Assembly: GCA_031292755.1 (NCBI GenBank)
Contig: JARLGM010000045.1
Coordinates: 1 to 39,362 of the forward strand
Length of the DNA: 39,362 nucleotides
Reading direction: 5' to 3'
From: Candidatus Sulfopaludibacter sp.
GTDB taxonomy: Bacteria; Acidobacteriota; Terriglobia; Bryobacterales; Bryobacteraceae
The notes beneath the pieces are model-generated. The model searched no databases, was not told the origin of the DNA, and saw only the letters and a list, made by a program, of their open reading frames with translations. Below are positions 1-6,891 of this stretch, piece after piece (within the stretch, counting starts at the first letter, position 1; each line of letters starts with the position of its first letter). Both the position numbers and the translations under genes were made by a program.

Positions 1-1
1 C

Positions 2-85
2 CGCTACCTGCTGCTGAAGGCCAAGCGCATGGCCGTGACCAACCTTGAATTCATCACCGTTCACACTGTCAGGAAAGCCGCCTAA
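2..85 (+). CDS. C-terminal end of a truncated unknown protein
   Basis: An open frame runs from the window edge to a TAA at 83-85 and encodes about 27 residues ending in TVHTVRKAA. The frame is rich in basic residues and has no stop back to the edge, so it is probably the tail of a gene that starts outside the window. Too little is present to assign a family. It converges with the esterase gene on the minus strand, which ends at 111. Confidence 0.45.
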   Translation, partial: RYLLLKAKRMAVTNLEFITVHTVRKAA

Positions 86-110
86 AATGAGCCATCCGTC
101 GGATTCTCGT

Positions 111-827
111 TCAGTGCCGAAAAAACTTTTGCGCCATCCGGTACCACCACGGCCAATCGTGCCCGAACCCTTCCCACACATCCAGCAGGTGCGGGATGCC
201 CTTGGTCCCGAACAAATGCGCCAGTTTCACATTCTGGTCGAACAGTGAGTCCTGGTTGCCCACTGCAAGTACATAATAATTCCTTCGAATGCGATCCAGA
301 AACCAGGTATCGTTTAAGTTTGCCAGATTGTCGAGCGGACTGTGAAAGTACGCGTCGTCATTGTAGAAGCCGTTCAGGAAGCGCCGCGGGATGTCGAACG
401 CGCCGGACATGCTGACCGCGTAGGTGACGATATCGGGATGGCGGAGCGCCAGGTTGATGGCGTGGTATCCGCCGAAGCTGCATCCGGTGAGGCCCATTTG
501 CTGCCAACTCGTGCGCTGGCGCACGAAGGGCGCGAACTCCAGCGCGAAGTAGGCGTCGAAGGCGTTCTGGCGGTGCAGGCGGTCGGCCGGTTGAGCCCCC
601 TGGTTGTACCACGATTCCGAATCCACCGAGTCCACGCAGAAGAGTTGCAGCTCGCCGCGATCCAATTTGGAGTGAAGCGCATTCACCATGCCGCGATCTT
701 CATACTCGAAGAAGCGTCCGCCGGAAGTGGGGAAGACAGTAACAGGGAAGCCGCGCTCCCCATAGGCGAGCAATTCCATCTCGCGATGCAGCGACGGGCT
801 GTACCATTTCACGTATTCTCTGCGCAT
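111..827 (-). CDS. Putative alpha/beta-hydrolase esterase (esterase D-like)
   Basis: The 238-residue product looks like a complete cytoplasmic alpha/beta-hydrolase of the PF00756 esterase type. The nucleophile elbow GCSFGG lies at residues 115-120 (Ser117), an Asp candidate lies in GNQDS near residue 193, and the catalytic His is in GFGHDW (His223). No signal peptide is seen. The start is ATG at 827, only 26 bases from the TTG start of a second esterase on the other strand, so the two genes share a very short divergent control region. The substrate cannot be read from sequence. The family includes S-formylglutathione hydrolases and polysaccharide or ester side-chain hydrolases. Confidence 0.85.
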   Translation of the reverse strand: MRREYVKWYSPSLHREMELLAYGERGFPVTVFPTSGGRFFEYEDRGMVNALHSKLDRGELQLFCVDSVDSESWYNQGAQPADRLHRQNAFDAYFALEFAPFVRQRTSWQQMGLTGCSFGGYHAINLALRHPDIVTYAVSMSGAFDIPRRFLNGFYNDDAYFHSPLDNLANLNDTWFLDRIRRNYYVLAVGNQDSLFDQNVKLAHLFGTKGIPHLLDVWEGFGHDWPWWYRMAQKFFRH

Positions 828-853
828 GGCCTCTCCGTAGCGTACACTGGAAA

Positions 854-1645
854 TTGTCCGTTTGCCGCGCTAAAGACGAAGGCAGAATTCGCCTGCATCG
901 CCGCTTTCCTTCGGGTTACCTTTCCACGCCGCGCGATATCGCAGTGTACGTTCCGCCGGGCTACGACGAGAGCACAATCCGTTGTCCGGTGCTGTATCTG
1001 CAGGACGGCCAGAATCTGTTCGACCCCGCCACCGCTTTCTATGGACAGGACTGGCGCGCCGATATCACCGCCGACGAACTCATCCGGAGCGGCGCCATCG
1101 AGCCCGTGATCCTGGTTGGGGTGTACAACACCGGCGTGCGGCGTGTCTCCGAGTACACGCCGACGCGCGATCCGGCGCGCCGCAAAGGCGGCAAGGGCGA
1201 TCGCTACTCGCAGATGCTGGCCCGCGAGCTGAAGCCGTTCATCGACAGCCAATACCGTACGCGCAAAACGGGACACGCCGTCGGCGGGTCTTCCCTGGGC
1301 GGACTGGTGGCGCTGGAGGCCGCGCTGTTGTATCCGCGGGTGTTCGCCGCCGCCGCGGTGCTATCCCCTTCCGTATGGTGGGACCGCCGCTCGATTCTCG
1401 AAATGGTGCGCAACCATAAGGCGGCGCAGCGCCCCCGCATCTGGCTCGATTCCGGCACCCAGGAGGGCCAAACTCCCGCGGAGGTGATCGCAGACCTTCG
1501 GCTTCTGCGCGACGCGCTGCTGGAGAAGGGCTGGCGGGAAGGCGTGACTCTCCATTACCTGGAAGCGGCAGGCGCCGGGCACAACGAACAGGCCTGGGGC
1601 GCGCGCTTTGGTGCGGTGCTCGAGTGGCTGTTTCCCGCGGGTTAG
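854..1645 (+). CDS. Putative esterase, enterochelin-esterase/PF00756 type
   Basis: The 263-residue product has the family's N-terminal strand pattern (RDIAVYVPPGYD), a nucleophile elbow GSSLG at 145-149 (Ser147), Asp199 in LDSGTQEG and His243 in AGHNE, so a full catalytic triad is present. It starts with TTG at 854; no better start lies downstream before the conserved core. No signal peptide is visible, so a cytoplasmic role is likely. The substrate is unknown; relatives hydrolyse enterobactin-type esters or acyl sugars. The 3' half (1337-1645) is repeated as a diverged fragment at 6533-6841, on the far side of the minus-strand peptide/glycosyltransferase cassette. Confidence 0.85.
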   Translation: MSVCRAKDEGRIRLHRRFPSGYLSTPRDIAVYVPPGYDESTIRCPVLYLQDGQNLFDPATAFYGQDWRADITADELIRSGAIEPVILVGVYNTGVRRVSEYTPTRDPARRKGGKGDRYSQMLARELKPFIDSQYRTRKTGHAVGGSSLGGLVALEAALLYPRVFAAAAVLSPSVWWDRRSILEMVRNHKAAQRPRIWLDSGTQEGQTPAEVIADLRLLRDALLEKGWREGVTLHYLEAAGAGHNEQAWGARFGAVLEWLFPAG

Positions 1646-1703
1646 GGAACCAGCCCGCGGGCGGCCGCCCTCACAACCGCGATCATCATCGGGTGGTTCG
1701 TCG

Positions 1704-3314
1704 TCAACCCAAGAGCGCGCCGACCGGCGGACAAACCTGTACGATGCCTTGCTTGGCAGCCCATAGAACGGTGTGCAACAAGAACCCCGCCCGGCGAGCC
1801 TCGGACACCAGCTTTGGGCGATTCCCACAAAAGCTGAGCAGTCCCCGAATCTCCTGGGCACGGCGTTCCGATAACCCGAACCCACCGATGGAATGTCCGT
1901 CCGGCTCACTCGCCGTAGAGACGATGATTGTGGAATTATCGTCAACAAACTGGCCCGCATAATGCGAGAAGTAGGCATCATAGTCATGCATCGGATGCCG
2001 CCTTGTTCTCGGGGCCTCAGCGGTTTCAACCTGTTCCTTCCAAAGCTCCAAGTATTGTCTCGCAACACGGGGCCAGCAGAAGTCCTCTTTAACGCGCTCT
2101 CGGCCACGTTCACCCATCAGTCGGACGAGATCCGGATGTTCCCCCAGAGATTTCAGCGCTGCCGTGAGCGCATCGCAGTCAACGACGGTGGCTTGCGCTA
2201 GCCGATGAGCTATTTCAAATGGATCCAGGAGTGGGGCGAATGTGGAGACAATCCCGGCAATTTCTGGCGACCACGATGTCCTGAGCAGGAACCCTGTCTT
2301 CCCATCCTCAACGAGTTCCCGATACCCGCTCCAATTTGATGCAATTACGGGTTTCCCTTGTGCCATTGCCTCAAGTAGCGAAAGTCCAAAAGTCTCCTGG
2401 ATACAATCAGCCGGTGATACCATCACACTACAGGCGGCCAAAATGGTAGACTTCATGTACTCTGGAAAGTTTTCGAGAATCAGAGATCTGTGGAGAAGAT
2501 CGGCCATCCCAAGGCGCGCCTTGATGTACCCGACGTATGAAGCGTCAGTCGTCTGGCCAGCCAGGAGCAAGCAAGCGTTGCTGTTCTCCTTAGCGACGGC
2601 AGCAAAAGCTGTAATGAGACCGCCCAGATCGGCTTTATACCTTTCTGTTAACCGTCCCAAGTAAAGCACTACAAACGCATCCTCAGCAATTCGGAGAAGT
2701 GATCGCGCTTGAGAGCCGCTCATCAGAGCCTCGGGAACCTCCGTTCCCAGAGGGATGCATCTGATTCGCGGCAGCTCAATTCGTGATTTCTGTAAGCCGA
2801 ACCGCTCTGCAGCCCATTCTGTGATCCGGGAAAGTGCTTGTTCTACGACCGCCTTTCCCGCAAGGCTGGTGGCTACCAGCGCATCGCAGTTTTCCAGGCC
2901 GAGAGCGATGCGGAGATAGCTCCAACCGAGATCAGGCAAGTTGGCGGCGTGCAAAATGCCGCAAATCGGAAATCCCACACTGGAAGCTTGAAGCCGCCAC
3001 TCAGCTACCTTCGGAACATTCGGGAGCCCCACTACGAATGCATACGCGGGAGACTGAACCCTCTTGGCGAGGGCATCCAGGTTTTGTAAACAAACCCTGT
3101 GTCCCATGAAACCGCTAGCCGTTCGGAAATCTCGGCCGAGGGGACCAAGAGCTTCCGGCCAAAGGGTCCCCGGCCAGAGGTCCCAACCGAGTTCCGAATC
3201 TACCTCCAGCGTGGACCGCATCAACTGGTCAAGTGCGACCATCGAACCTGTCAGATCGCCACGCTCCGCCCTGTGGAACTGGACGTCCTTCGTGATCAAA
3301 GTACCGCATGTCAT
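1704..3314 (-). CDS. GT-B glycosyltransferase (GT4-like) with extra C-terminal region
   Basis: The product is 536 residues from the ATG at 3314. A TTG at 3371 in the same frame would overlap the upstream gene and has no ribosome site, so the ATG is preferred. The second Rossmann half is a typical Glycos_transf_1 domain: VLYLGRLTERYKAD, then the retaining-GT E-x7-E motif in QETFGLSLLEAMAQGKPVIAS. About 100 residues follow the usual end of the fold, starting near HDYDAYFSHY; I do not recognise this region. No signal or membrane segment is seen, so it is probably cytoplasmic. It is the last gene of a five-gene minus-strand row with the Cys-rich peptide, and starts 19 bases after the TIGR03435 stop. 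Acceptor and donor are unknown. GT activity is well supported; the link to the peptide is inference. Confidence 0.85.
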   Translation of the reverse strand: MTCGTLITKDVQFHRAERGDLTGSMVALDQLMRSTLEVDSELGWDLWPGTLWPEALGPLGRDFRTASGFMGHRVCLQNLDALAKRVQSPAYAFVVGLPNVPKVAEWRLQASSVGFPICGILHAANLPDLGWSYLRIALGLENCDALVATSLAGKAVVEQALSRITEWAAERFGLQKSRIELPRIRCIPLGTEVPEALMSGSQARSLLRIAEDAFVVLYLGRLTERYKADLGGLITAFAAVAKENSNACLLLAGQTTDASYVGYIKARLGMADLLHRSLILENFPEYMKSTILAACSVMVSPADCIQETFGLSLLEAMAQGKPVIASNWSGYRELVEDGKTGFLLRTSWSPEIAGIVSTFAPLLDPFEIAHRLAQATVVDCDALTAALKSLGEHPDLVRLMGERGRERVKEDFCWPRVARQYLELWKEQVETAEAPRTRRHPMHDYDAYFSHYAGQFVDDNSTIIVSTASEPDGHSIGGFGLSERRAQEIRGLLSFCGNRPKLVSEARRAGFLLHTVLWAAKQGIVQVCPPVGALLG

Positions 3315-3333
3315 ATTTGGTCGGTTACAGTCT

Positions 3334-4173
3334 TCAGTTGCCGGAAGGCGCCTTTTCTGCGCGGTCCACAATCAGAAAATCCATCGGCACTTTGCGGCTC
3401 TCAGCTTTCAAACCGAGGGTGTGAAGTACACCGAGCGCGCCCATAGCGTCCGCAGATCCGGCTGCCATGCTCAGTGCGTGTCCGGATGCAGCATCTGGCT
3501 GAGATTCGACGGACGCGGCTACGCCCGCGCCCCAGTTCAGTTCAATATCGTAGCTACCCGCTAAACCCGTCGAGTCCACCACGGGGCGATCACTCAACAG
3601 CGCGAGGATATTCGCAAGATCGAAGATCGATTTGTTCTTGAGGGACAGGCTCCGAACCGTCATGCGGACATCGGGCGTGGTGCCTTCGGCACTTAACGTC
3701 AACTTTGGTCCGCCTTTCGCGACGACCAGAACATACGCGCTGGTCTCCCGCTGGTCGTGATGGGTTTCCAGATGAAACCTCTCAGCCAGGAGGTTTTGGA
3801 GCATGACGAGAACCGTGTCATCCGGCGTGTCCCGAGGCATGGTCGCGTCGATATCATAACGCTCCGAGTCCATCCATCCAGGTCCAGACAACCGATAACT
3901 TGGCAATTGGTAGGCAATTTGCAGGAATGTTCTGAGGAAGACATGGTGCATAGAATATCGTCCCCCCAATCGACCCTGAACACGATTATTAAAGCTAGCC
4001 GTCATGACGGGCGGCGTTGGGCTCCCCGGAACCGAACGCTTTACCGACGCGACGTCGAATGAGGGACGTGCCGGCTGGCCGGCTAAACTTTGCCCCCAAG
4101 CGGCCGCCCACCACAGCACGCCGCAACTGATCCACGCCCCAATCATGCAACCTCTCGAACGGGTCTTTCGCAT
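3334..4173 (-). CDS. TIGR03435 family protein (Solibacter-type), exported
   Basis: The 279-residue product has an N-terminal hydrophobic signal segment (about residues 9-31) and then the family hallmarks: PSFDVASVKRS, a LLAERFHLETHHDQRE block, AYVLVVAKGGPKL, DRPVVDSTGLAGSYDIEL and the C-terminal FLIVDRAEKAP. The family is known from Acidobacteria, especially Ca. Solibacter, in many paralogous copies; its function is unknown. A good ribosome site (AGAGGTGA) precedes the ATG at 4173. A perfect 12-bp hairpin lies between this gene and the upstream Cys-rich peptide gene. A second, diverged family member sits at 27574-28350. Confidence 0.88.
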   Translation of the reverse strand: MRKTRSRGCMIGAWISCGVLWWAAAWGQSLAGQPARPSFDVASVKRSVPGSPTPPVMTASFNNRVQGRLGGRYSMHHVFLRTFLQIAYQLPSYRLSGPGWMDSERYDIDATMPRDTPDDTVLVMLQNLLAERFHLETHHDQRETSAYVLVVAKGGPKLTLSAEGTTPDVRMTVRSLSLKNKSIFDLANILALLSDRPVVDSTGLAGSYDIELNWGAGVAASVESQPDAASGHALSMAAGSADAMGALGVLHTLGLKAESRKVPMDFLIVDRAEKAPSGN

Positions 4174-4197
4174 AACCTCACCTCTTCCTAACTGTTC

Positions 4198-4227
4198 GGC
4201 TCGTCCGTGCTACAACACGGACGAGCC
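4198..4227 (-). promoter_or_regulatory. Perfect 12-bp hairpin behind the Cys-rich peptide gene
   Basis: The arms GGCTCGTCCGTG (4198-4209) and CACGGACGAGCC (4216-4227) pair perfectly around a 6-base loop. The hairpin lies 11 bases after the peptide stop codon and ends 24 bases before the next start codon. No T-run follows in the transcribed (minus) direction, so it is not a canonical intrinsic terminator. A role as 3' mRNA stabiliser or partial terminator that favours peptide mRNA over downstream genes is inferred. Confidence 0.7.
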
Positions 4228-4238
4228 CTATCCAAAGG

Positions 4239-4478
4239 TTAGCTCCAATTACCGCATTGCCCTCCAACTGTGCAGTCTTGATTTTGGCCGTTGCCGGGGA
4301 TACAGAAATCCCATGCGTAGTCGTTACCTTCTTGGCAGTAGCTGTACCATTGACCAAGCGGGAATTGCCCGGTATAGCCACATTGTTGGCAAGCTTCGAC
4401 CTTCGGAACCGCCTGCACCGCAGCGATAGTTAGCGCCGCCGCTGCTAGGCCTCTAAGAAGGATCTGCTTCTTGTTCAT
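4239..4478 (-). CDS. Small secreted six-cysteine peptide precursor
   Basis: The 79-residue product starts MNKKQILLRG, followed by an Ala-rich hydrophobic stretch (residues 8-21) and a likely signal peptidase I site after AAVQA (residue 23) or VEA (29). The mature part is about 50-56 residues with six cysteines at 30, 33, 48, 59, 69 and 75, rich in Gly, Gln, Asn, Tyr and Trp, ending in GGQCGNWS. Six cysteines could form three disulfides. I recognise no family. The preceding AAGGAGGTGA is a perfect anti-SD match, and a strong hairpin follows the stop, both signs of high or differential expression. Immediately upstream lies a thioredoxin-rhodanese membrane protein, and downstream a TIGR03435 protein and a glycosyltransferase. 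Antimicrobial, signalling or structural roles are all possible; none is shown. Confidence 0.72.
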   Translation of the reverse strand: MNKKQILLRGLAAAALTIAAVQAVPKVEACQQCGYTGQFPLGQWYSYCQEGNDYAWDFCIPGNGQNQDCTVGGQCGNWS

Positions 4479-4487
4479 AGCGTCTAT

Positions 4488-4497
4488 TCACCTCCTT
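4488..4497 (-). promoter_or_regulatory. Consensus Shine-Dalgarno site of the Cys-rich peptide gene
   Basis: On the minus strand the sequence reads AAGGAGGTGA, a ten-base complement to the 16S rRNA tail, nine bases before the ATG at 4478. It is the best ribosome site in the cassette; the neighbouring genes have weaker sites. It fixes the start of this small gene and argues that the gene is real and strongly translated. Confidence 0.85.
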
Positions 4498-4504
4498 TCT
4501 TTCT

Positions 4505-5410
4505 TTAGTGCGGACTTGACTCACAGCTCTTAAATACCAGCCCTTCAGAGAAAGGGACGGCAATCGTCCCCTGCCGTTTGACCACTCCGAGAACCGAAGC
4601 GCAGCGTTCGGACGAAAATTGAGAACAATCGACGACCAACGTCGCGCTTCGGTCGAGTTCAAACGGCGCCCTGACTTCGAACTCCAAGAGCGGGATATTT
4701 ACGGCCGCCTCCTCGTGCCAGATGGCAAAGTCGTTCCGCTCTCGCACATCGATCAGGATCACCTTCTGCTTGCCACGAAGGATGCGCAGATCCTCCCCGC
4801 TCATCACCTCACGCCCGTCCAATCCGCTGACCGTATCCAGGTCTTGAGGATGCTCCAGGAGACCCAATAATCGGTTTTCGGCTTCCTGCGGGAGTTTGCC
4901 TACCAGTGTCGCGCGGACGATGTTCTGCTTATCGACGACCACAACCGTCGGGGTGCCTGAGAATCCAAAACTCAGGTCGGCCCACGACTTTATCACTCCC
5001 TGAAGACCGACACTCTGAATGTACCTGCTGGCCTGTCGGACTGACGGAACAGCAATATACAACGGCACGTGGTTCACCCGGGCACTTTCAGCCAGTTTGT
5101 GGTGGAAATCGCCACTGGCGAGGCAATACCTGCATTGCGGAGATGTGATCAACACCATGCTTATGGGTGAGGAACCAAAATCCACGCCGTTAATCCTGAC
5201 TGTGCCACCGGTCATTATGGCCGGTCGAGTGGGTTGCTTGGGTAGTAACGCATGGTACCACCTGAGGACGACGGGCGATGCCGCAGAATAGACCCCGTAC
5301 ATTATGGCCGCTGTTAGACCGACTAGTGTCCACTCATAGATGAACTTCGTCAGTCGCCTAGTCAATCCGCGTTCAAGCATAAGCTGTTTCAAACTCAATG
5401 GATCACTCAT
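4505..5410 (-). CDS. Membrane-anchored thioredoxin-like/rhodanese fusion protein
   Basis: The 301-residue product (from ATG 5410, overlapping the upstream stop by eight bases) has one transmembrane segment at about residues 27-50, then a thioredoxin-fold domain (about 65-190) with the redox motif CRYC at 93-96 and a cis-Pro loop GTPTVVVVD near 152-160. A C-terminal rhodanese-like domain (about 200-295) has LIDVRERNDFAIWHEEAAVNIP and a candidate active Cys262 in VVDCSQ. Topology suggests both soluble domains face the periplasm. A thiol-disulfide exchange role is supported by the CxxC motif; substrate choice is inference. The six-Cys peptide is encoded 26 bases downstream and is the obvious candidate partner. 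An in-frame ATG at 5464 is possible but lies further inside the previous gene. Confidence 0.85.
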   Translation of the reverse strand: MSDPLSLKQLMLERGLTRRLTKFIYEWTLVGLTAAIMYGVYSAASPVVLRWYHALLPKQPTRPAIMTGGTVRINGVDFGSSPISMVLITSPQCRYCLASGDFHHKLAESARVNHVPLYIAVPSVRQASRYIQSVGLQGVIKSWADLSFGFSGTPTVVVVDKQNIVRATLVGKLPQEAENRLLGLLEHPQDLDTVSGLDGREVMSGEDLRILRGKQKVILIDVRERNDFAIWHEEAAVNIPLLEFEVRAPFELDRSATLVVDCSQFSSERCASVLGVVKRQGTIAVPFSEGLVFKSCESSPH

Positions 5411-5855
5411 TACTTCTGAACCTGGATTTGCTGTCCTCTTGGTGCAAAATAACTTGAGCCGCATCCGTCACCGATGGGCCTCCCGGACGTAGTAGGAAGT
5501 AAAATATGAGGCGTCCCTTCGTTTGCGACGCGACCCGATGGCCATCCACCGTCATGGGCCTAAATCGCCAGCGAAGCACGGCCACCCTTGTCGCCTCTCC
5601 GACGGCGGAGTCGGGCGCCTCAAGCAGAGTCGCAGAGTTGGGCACGCCACGCTCATCATACGTCAGAACCACTACCGCGCGACCTTCGTGCCCCGCGGCA
5701 ATGGATGATGCGGGATATTCGGGCAAAGGTGCCGTAATTGCCAATGTCCGCAGGACCGTAGAGGAAATGACGATGTGTTTTCCCTCATCGGCTGCGAACA
5801 GAGCCGATGCACTTGAAGAGATCAAAACAACCAAGGATGCGGCTATGAACCTCAT
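5403..5855 (-). CDS. TonB C-terminal domain protein, exported
   Basis: The 150-residue product has a signal peptide (about residues 1-22, ending ALFAADEG) and a TonB_C-type domain: PLPEYPASSIAAGHEGRAVV, VLTYDERGVP, then VAVLRWRFRPMTVDG. There is no long Pro-rich spanning region, so it is not a classic TonB that crosses the periplasm. Short TonB-domain proteins of this kind are common next to TIGR03435 genes in Acidobacteria. It is the first gene of the five-gene row, and its stop overlaps the start of the thioredoxin-rhodanese gene (translational coupling). The ATG at 5855 has no clear ribosome site, and the best promoter lies so close that the mRNA may be almost leaderless. Its function in the cassette is unknown. 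Confidence 0.82.
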   Translation of the reverse strand: MRFIAASLVVLISSSASALFAADEGKHIVISSTVLRTLAITAPLPEYPASSIAAGHEGRAVVVLTYDERGVPNSATLLEAPDSAVGEATRVAVLRWRFRPMTVDGHRVASQTKGRLIFYFLLRPGGPSVTDAAQVILHQEDSKSRFRSNE

Positions 5856-5864
5856 GTAAGTGCG

Positions 5865-5893
5865 ATTTTCGCTCCGAGGGCGTCGAATGTCAA
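5865..5893 (-). promoter_or_regulatory. Likely sigma-70-type promoter of the peptide cassette
   Basis: On the minus strand a perfect -35 TTGACA (5893-5888) is followed, after 17 bases, by GAAAAT (5870-5865), which matches TATAAT at four of six positions. The predicted start of transcription falls a few bases before the ATG at 5855, so the transcript would be near-leaderless, consistent with the missing ribosome site. This is a sequence match only. Confidence 0.45.
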
Positions 5894-6532
5894 GGTGCCG
5901 TGTATCCTACTTACTAAGATTTCATAACACCAACTATAAGCGACCAGAAGCGACTACTCGCATCCAATTTATCCAGTTGACCGCTTTCCGCACATTGAAA
6001 AGGCGGGTATGACCCGACTCTGGGCCGGCACGCGCATCCGCGCTTCGACCCAGGCCGAAGTAAGCCTTTCCAGCGGTCTCGTTATAACCGACACACTTTG
6101 GGACAAAGAACGCGAGGACGCTCCAAGGCACAAAATGATTATCTTCGCCGATTGGCGAAGATAAGTGGGTGGAATCAACCCGACCTTCTCCACTGCGGGG
6201 ACGAGACGTGGACTATCCACGTCAAGACAGTTCGGCGTGGAAGTTACTGTTGTTTTGGACTGGTACCACTCGTTGTGAGTGGCGGCATGATGCCATGAGG
6301 CCGCTCGTCGGCTGGCTCCCGCGTTTCAGGGCCGAGCAGTCGTACTCTCGTCTATAAGGCGATCGAGGGGCGCGAGGCACGCTTCTAGCGTAGAGCCCGC
6401 AAAGATCCAGTTGGCTAAGATGTTTAACAGGCTCCGAACACCGGGCGAACTCCCCGCTTTCATCGTGAAAAGCTCAGCCTGGAGGTCGGAACGCGATTTT
6501 GCCCGTCGAGTGTGGACCCGCTTGCCGATTTG
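5894..6532. other. Gene-free stretch between cassette promoter and esterase fragment
   Basis: About 640 bases hold no convincing gene on either strand; short open frames show no recognisable protein pattern. The one clear structure is the perfect inverted repeat at 6139-6164. The stretch ends abruptly where similarity to the esterase gene begins at about 6533, so it may be part of the inserted segment. Confidence 0.6.
6139..6164. repeat. Perfect 11-bp inverted repeat with GATT loop
   Basis: TTATCTTCGCC (6139-6149) pairs with GGCGAAGATAA (6154-6164) around GATT. It lies about 280 bases upstream of the cassette's first gene, in a gene-free stretch. On the minus strand it is followed by a T-rich stretch (TCATTTTG). 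It could be a terminator-like element, an operator or a mobile-element trace; the sequence does not decide. Confidence 0.6.
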
Positions 6533-6841
6533 CGTGTGTTCGCGGCCGCCGCCGTGCTGTCTCCTTCAGTATGGTGGGACCGCCGCTCCATTCTCGAAAT
6601 GGTGCGCCACTACAAAGCGCCCGAACGCCCCCGCCTCTGGCTCGACTCCGGCACGCAAGAGGGTGAAACTCCCGAAGCGGTGATCGAAGACCTTCGCCTC
6701 TTGCGCGATGCATTGCTCCAGAAGGGCTGGCAGGAAGGCACAACGCTCCATTACCTGGAAGCCCCCGGCGCCGGTCACAACGAACGGGCCTGGGGCACCC
6801 GCTTCGGCGCTGTCCTCGAGTGGCTGTTCCCCGCACCGTAG
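6533..6841 (+). pseudogene. 3' fragment of a PF00756 esterase gene
   Basis: The translated fragment matches the last 102 residues of the esterase at 854-1645 almost throughout: VFAAAAVLSPSVWWDRRS, LDSGTQEGETPE, GAGHNERAWG and VLEWLFPAP. It keeps the Asp and His of the triad but lacks the N-terminal half and the Ser nucleophile, so it cannot be an active esterase. Similarity starts sharply at about 6533, opposite position 1337 of the intact gene. Nucleotide identity is high but far from complete, so this is not a recent duplication. A GTG at 6512 would open a 109-residue frame, but there is no reason to think it is used. Confidence 0.82.
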
Positions 6842-6891
6842 TCGAAAACCTGGCGAACCCGCGCCTGTCGCTCCACACCGGAGCCGCTGAA

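Noticed and set aside
4198..4227. Intrinsic terminator at the end of the peptide gene
   Set aside because: The stem is strong, but the bases that follow in the transcribed direction (GAACAGTTAGG) lack a U-run, and the downstream gene starts at once with a good ribosome site.
4239..4478. Cys-rich peptide as a lipoprotein or as a double-glycine-leader bacteriocin
   Set aside because: The sequence before Cys30 is KVEA, which does not fit a lipobox (Glu at -2), and there is no GG leader or ABC transporter gene nearby. A Sec signal peptide fits better.
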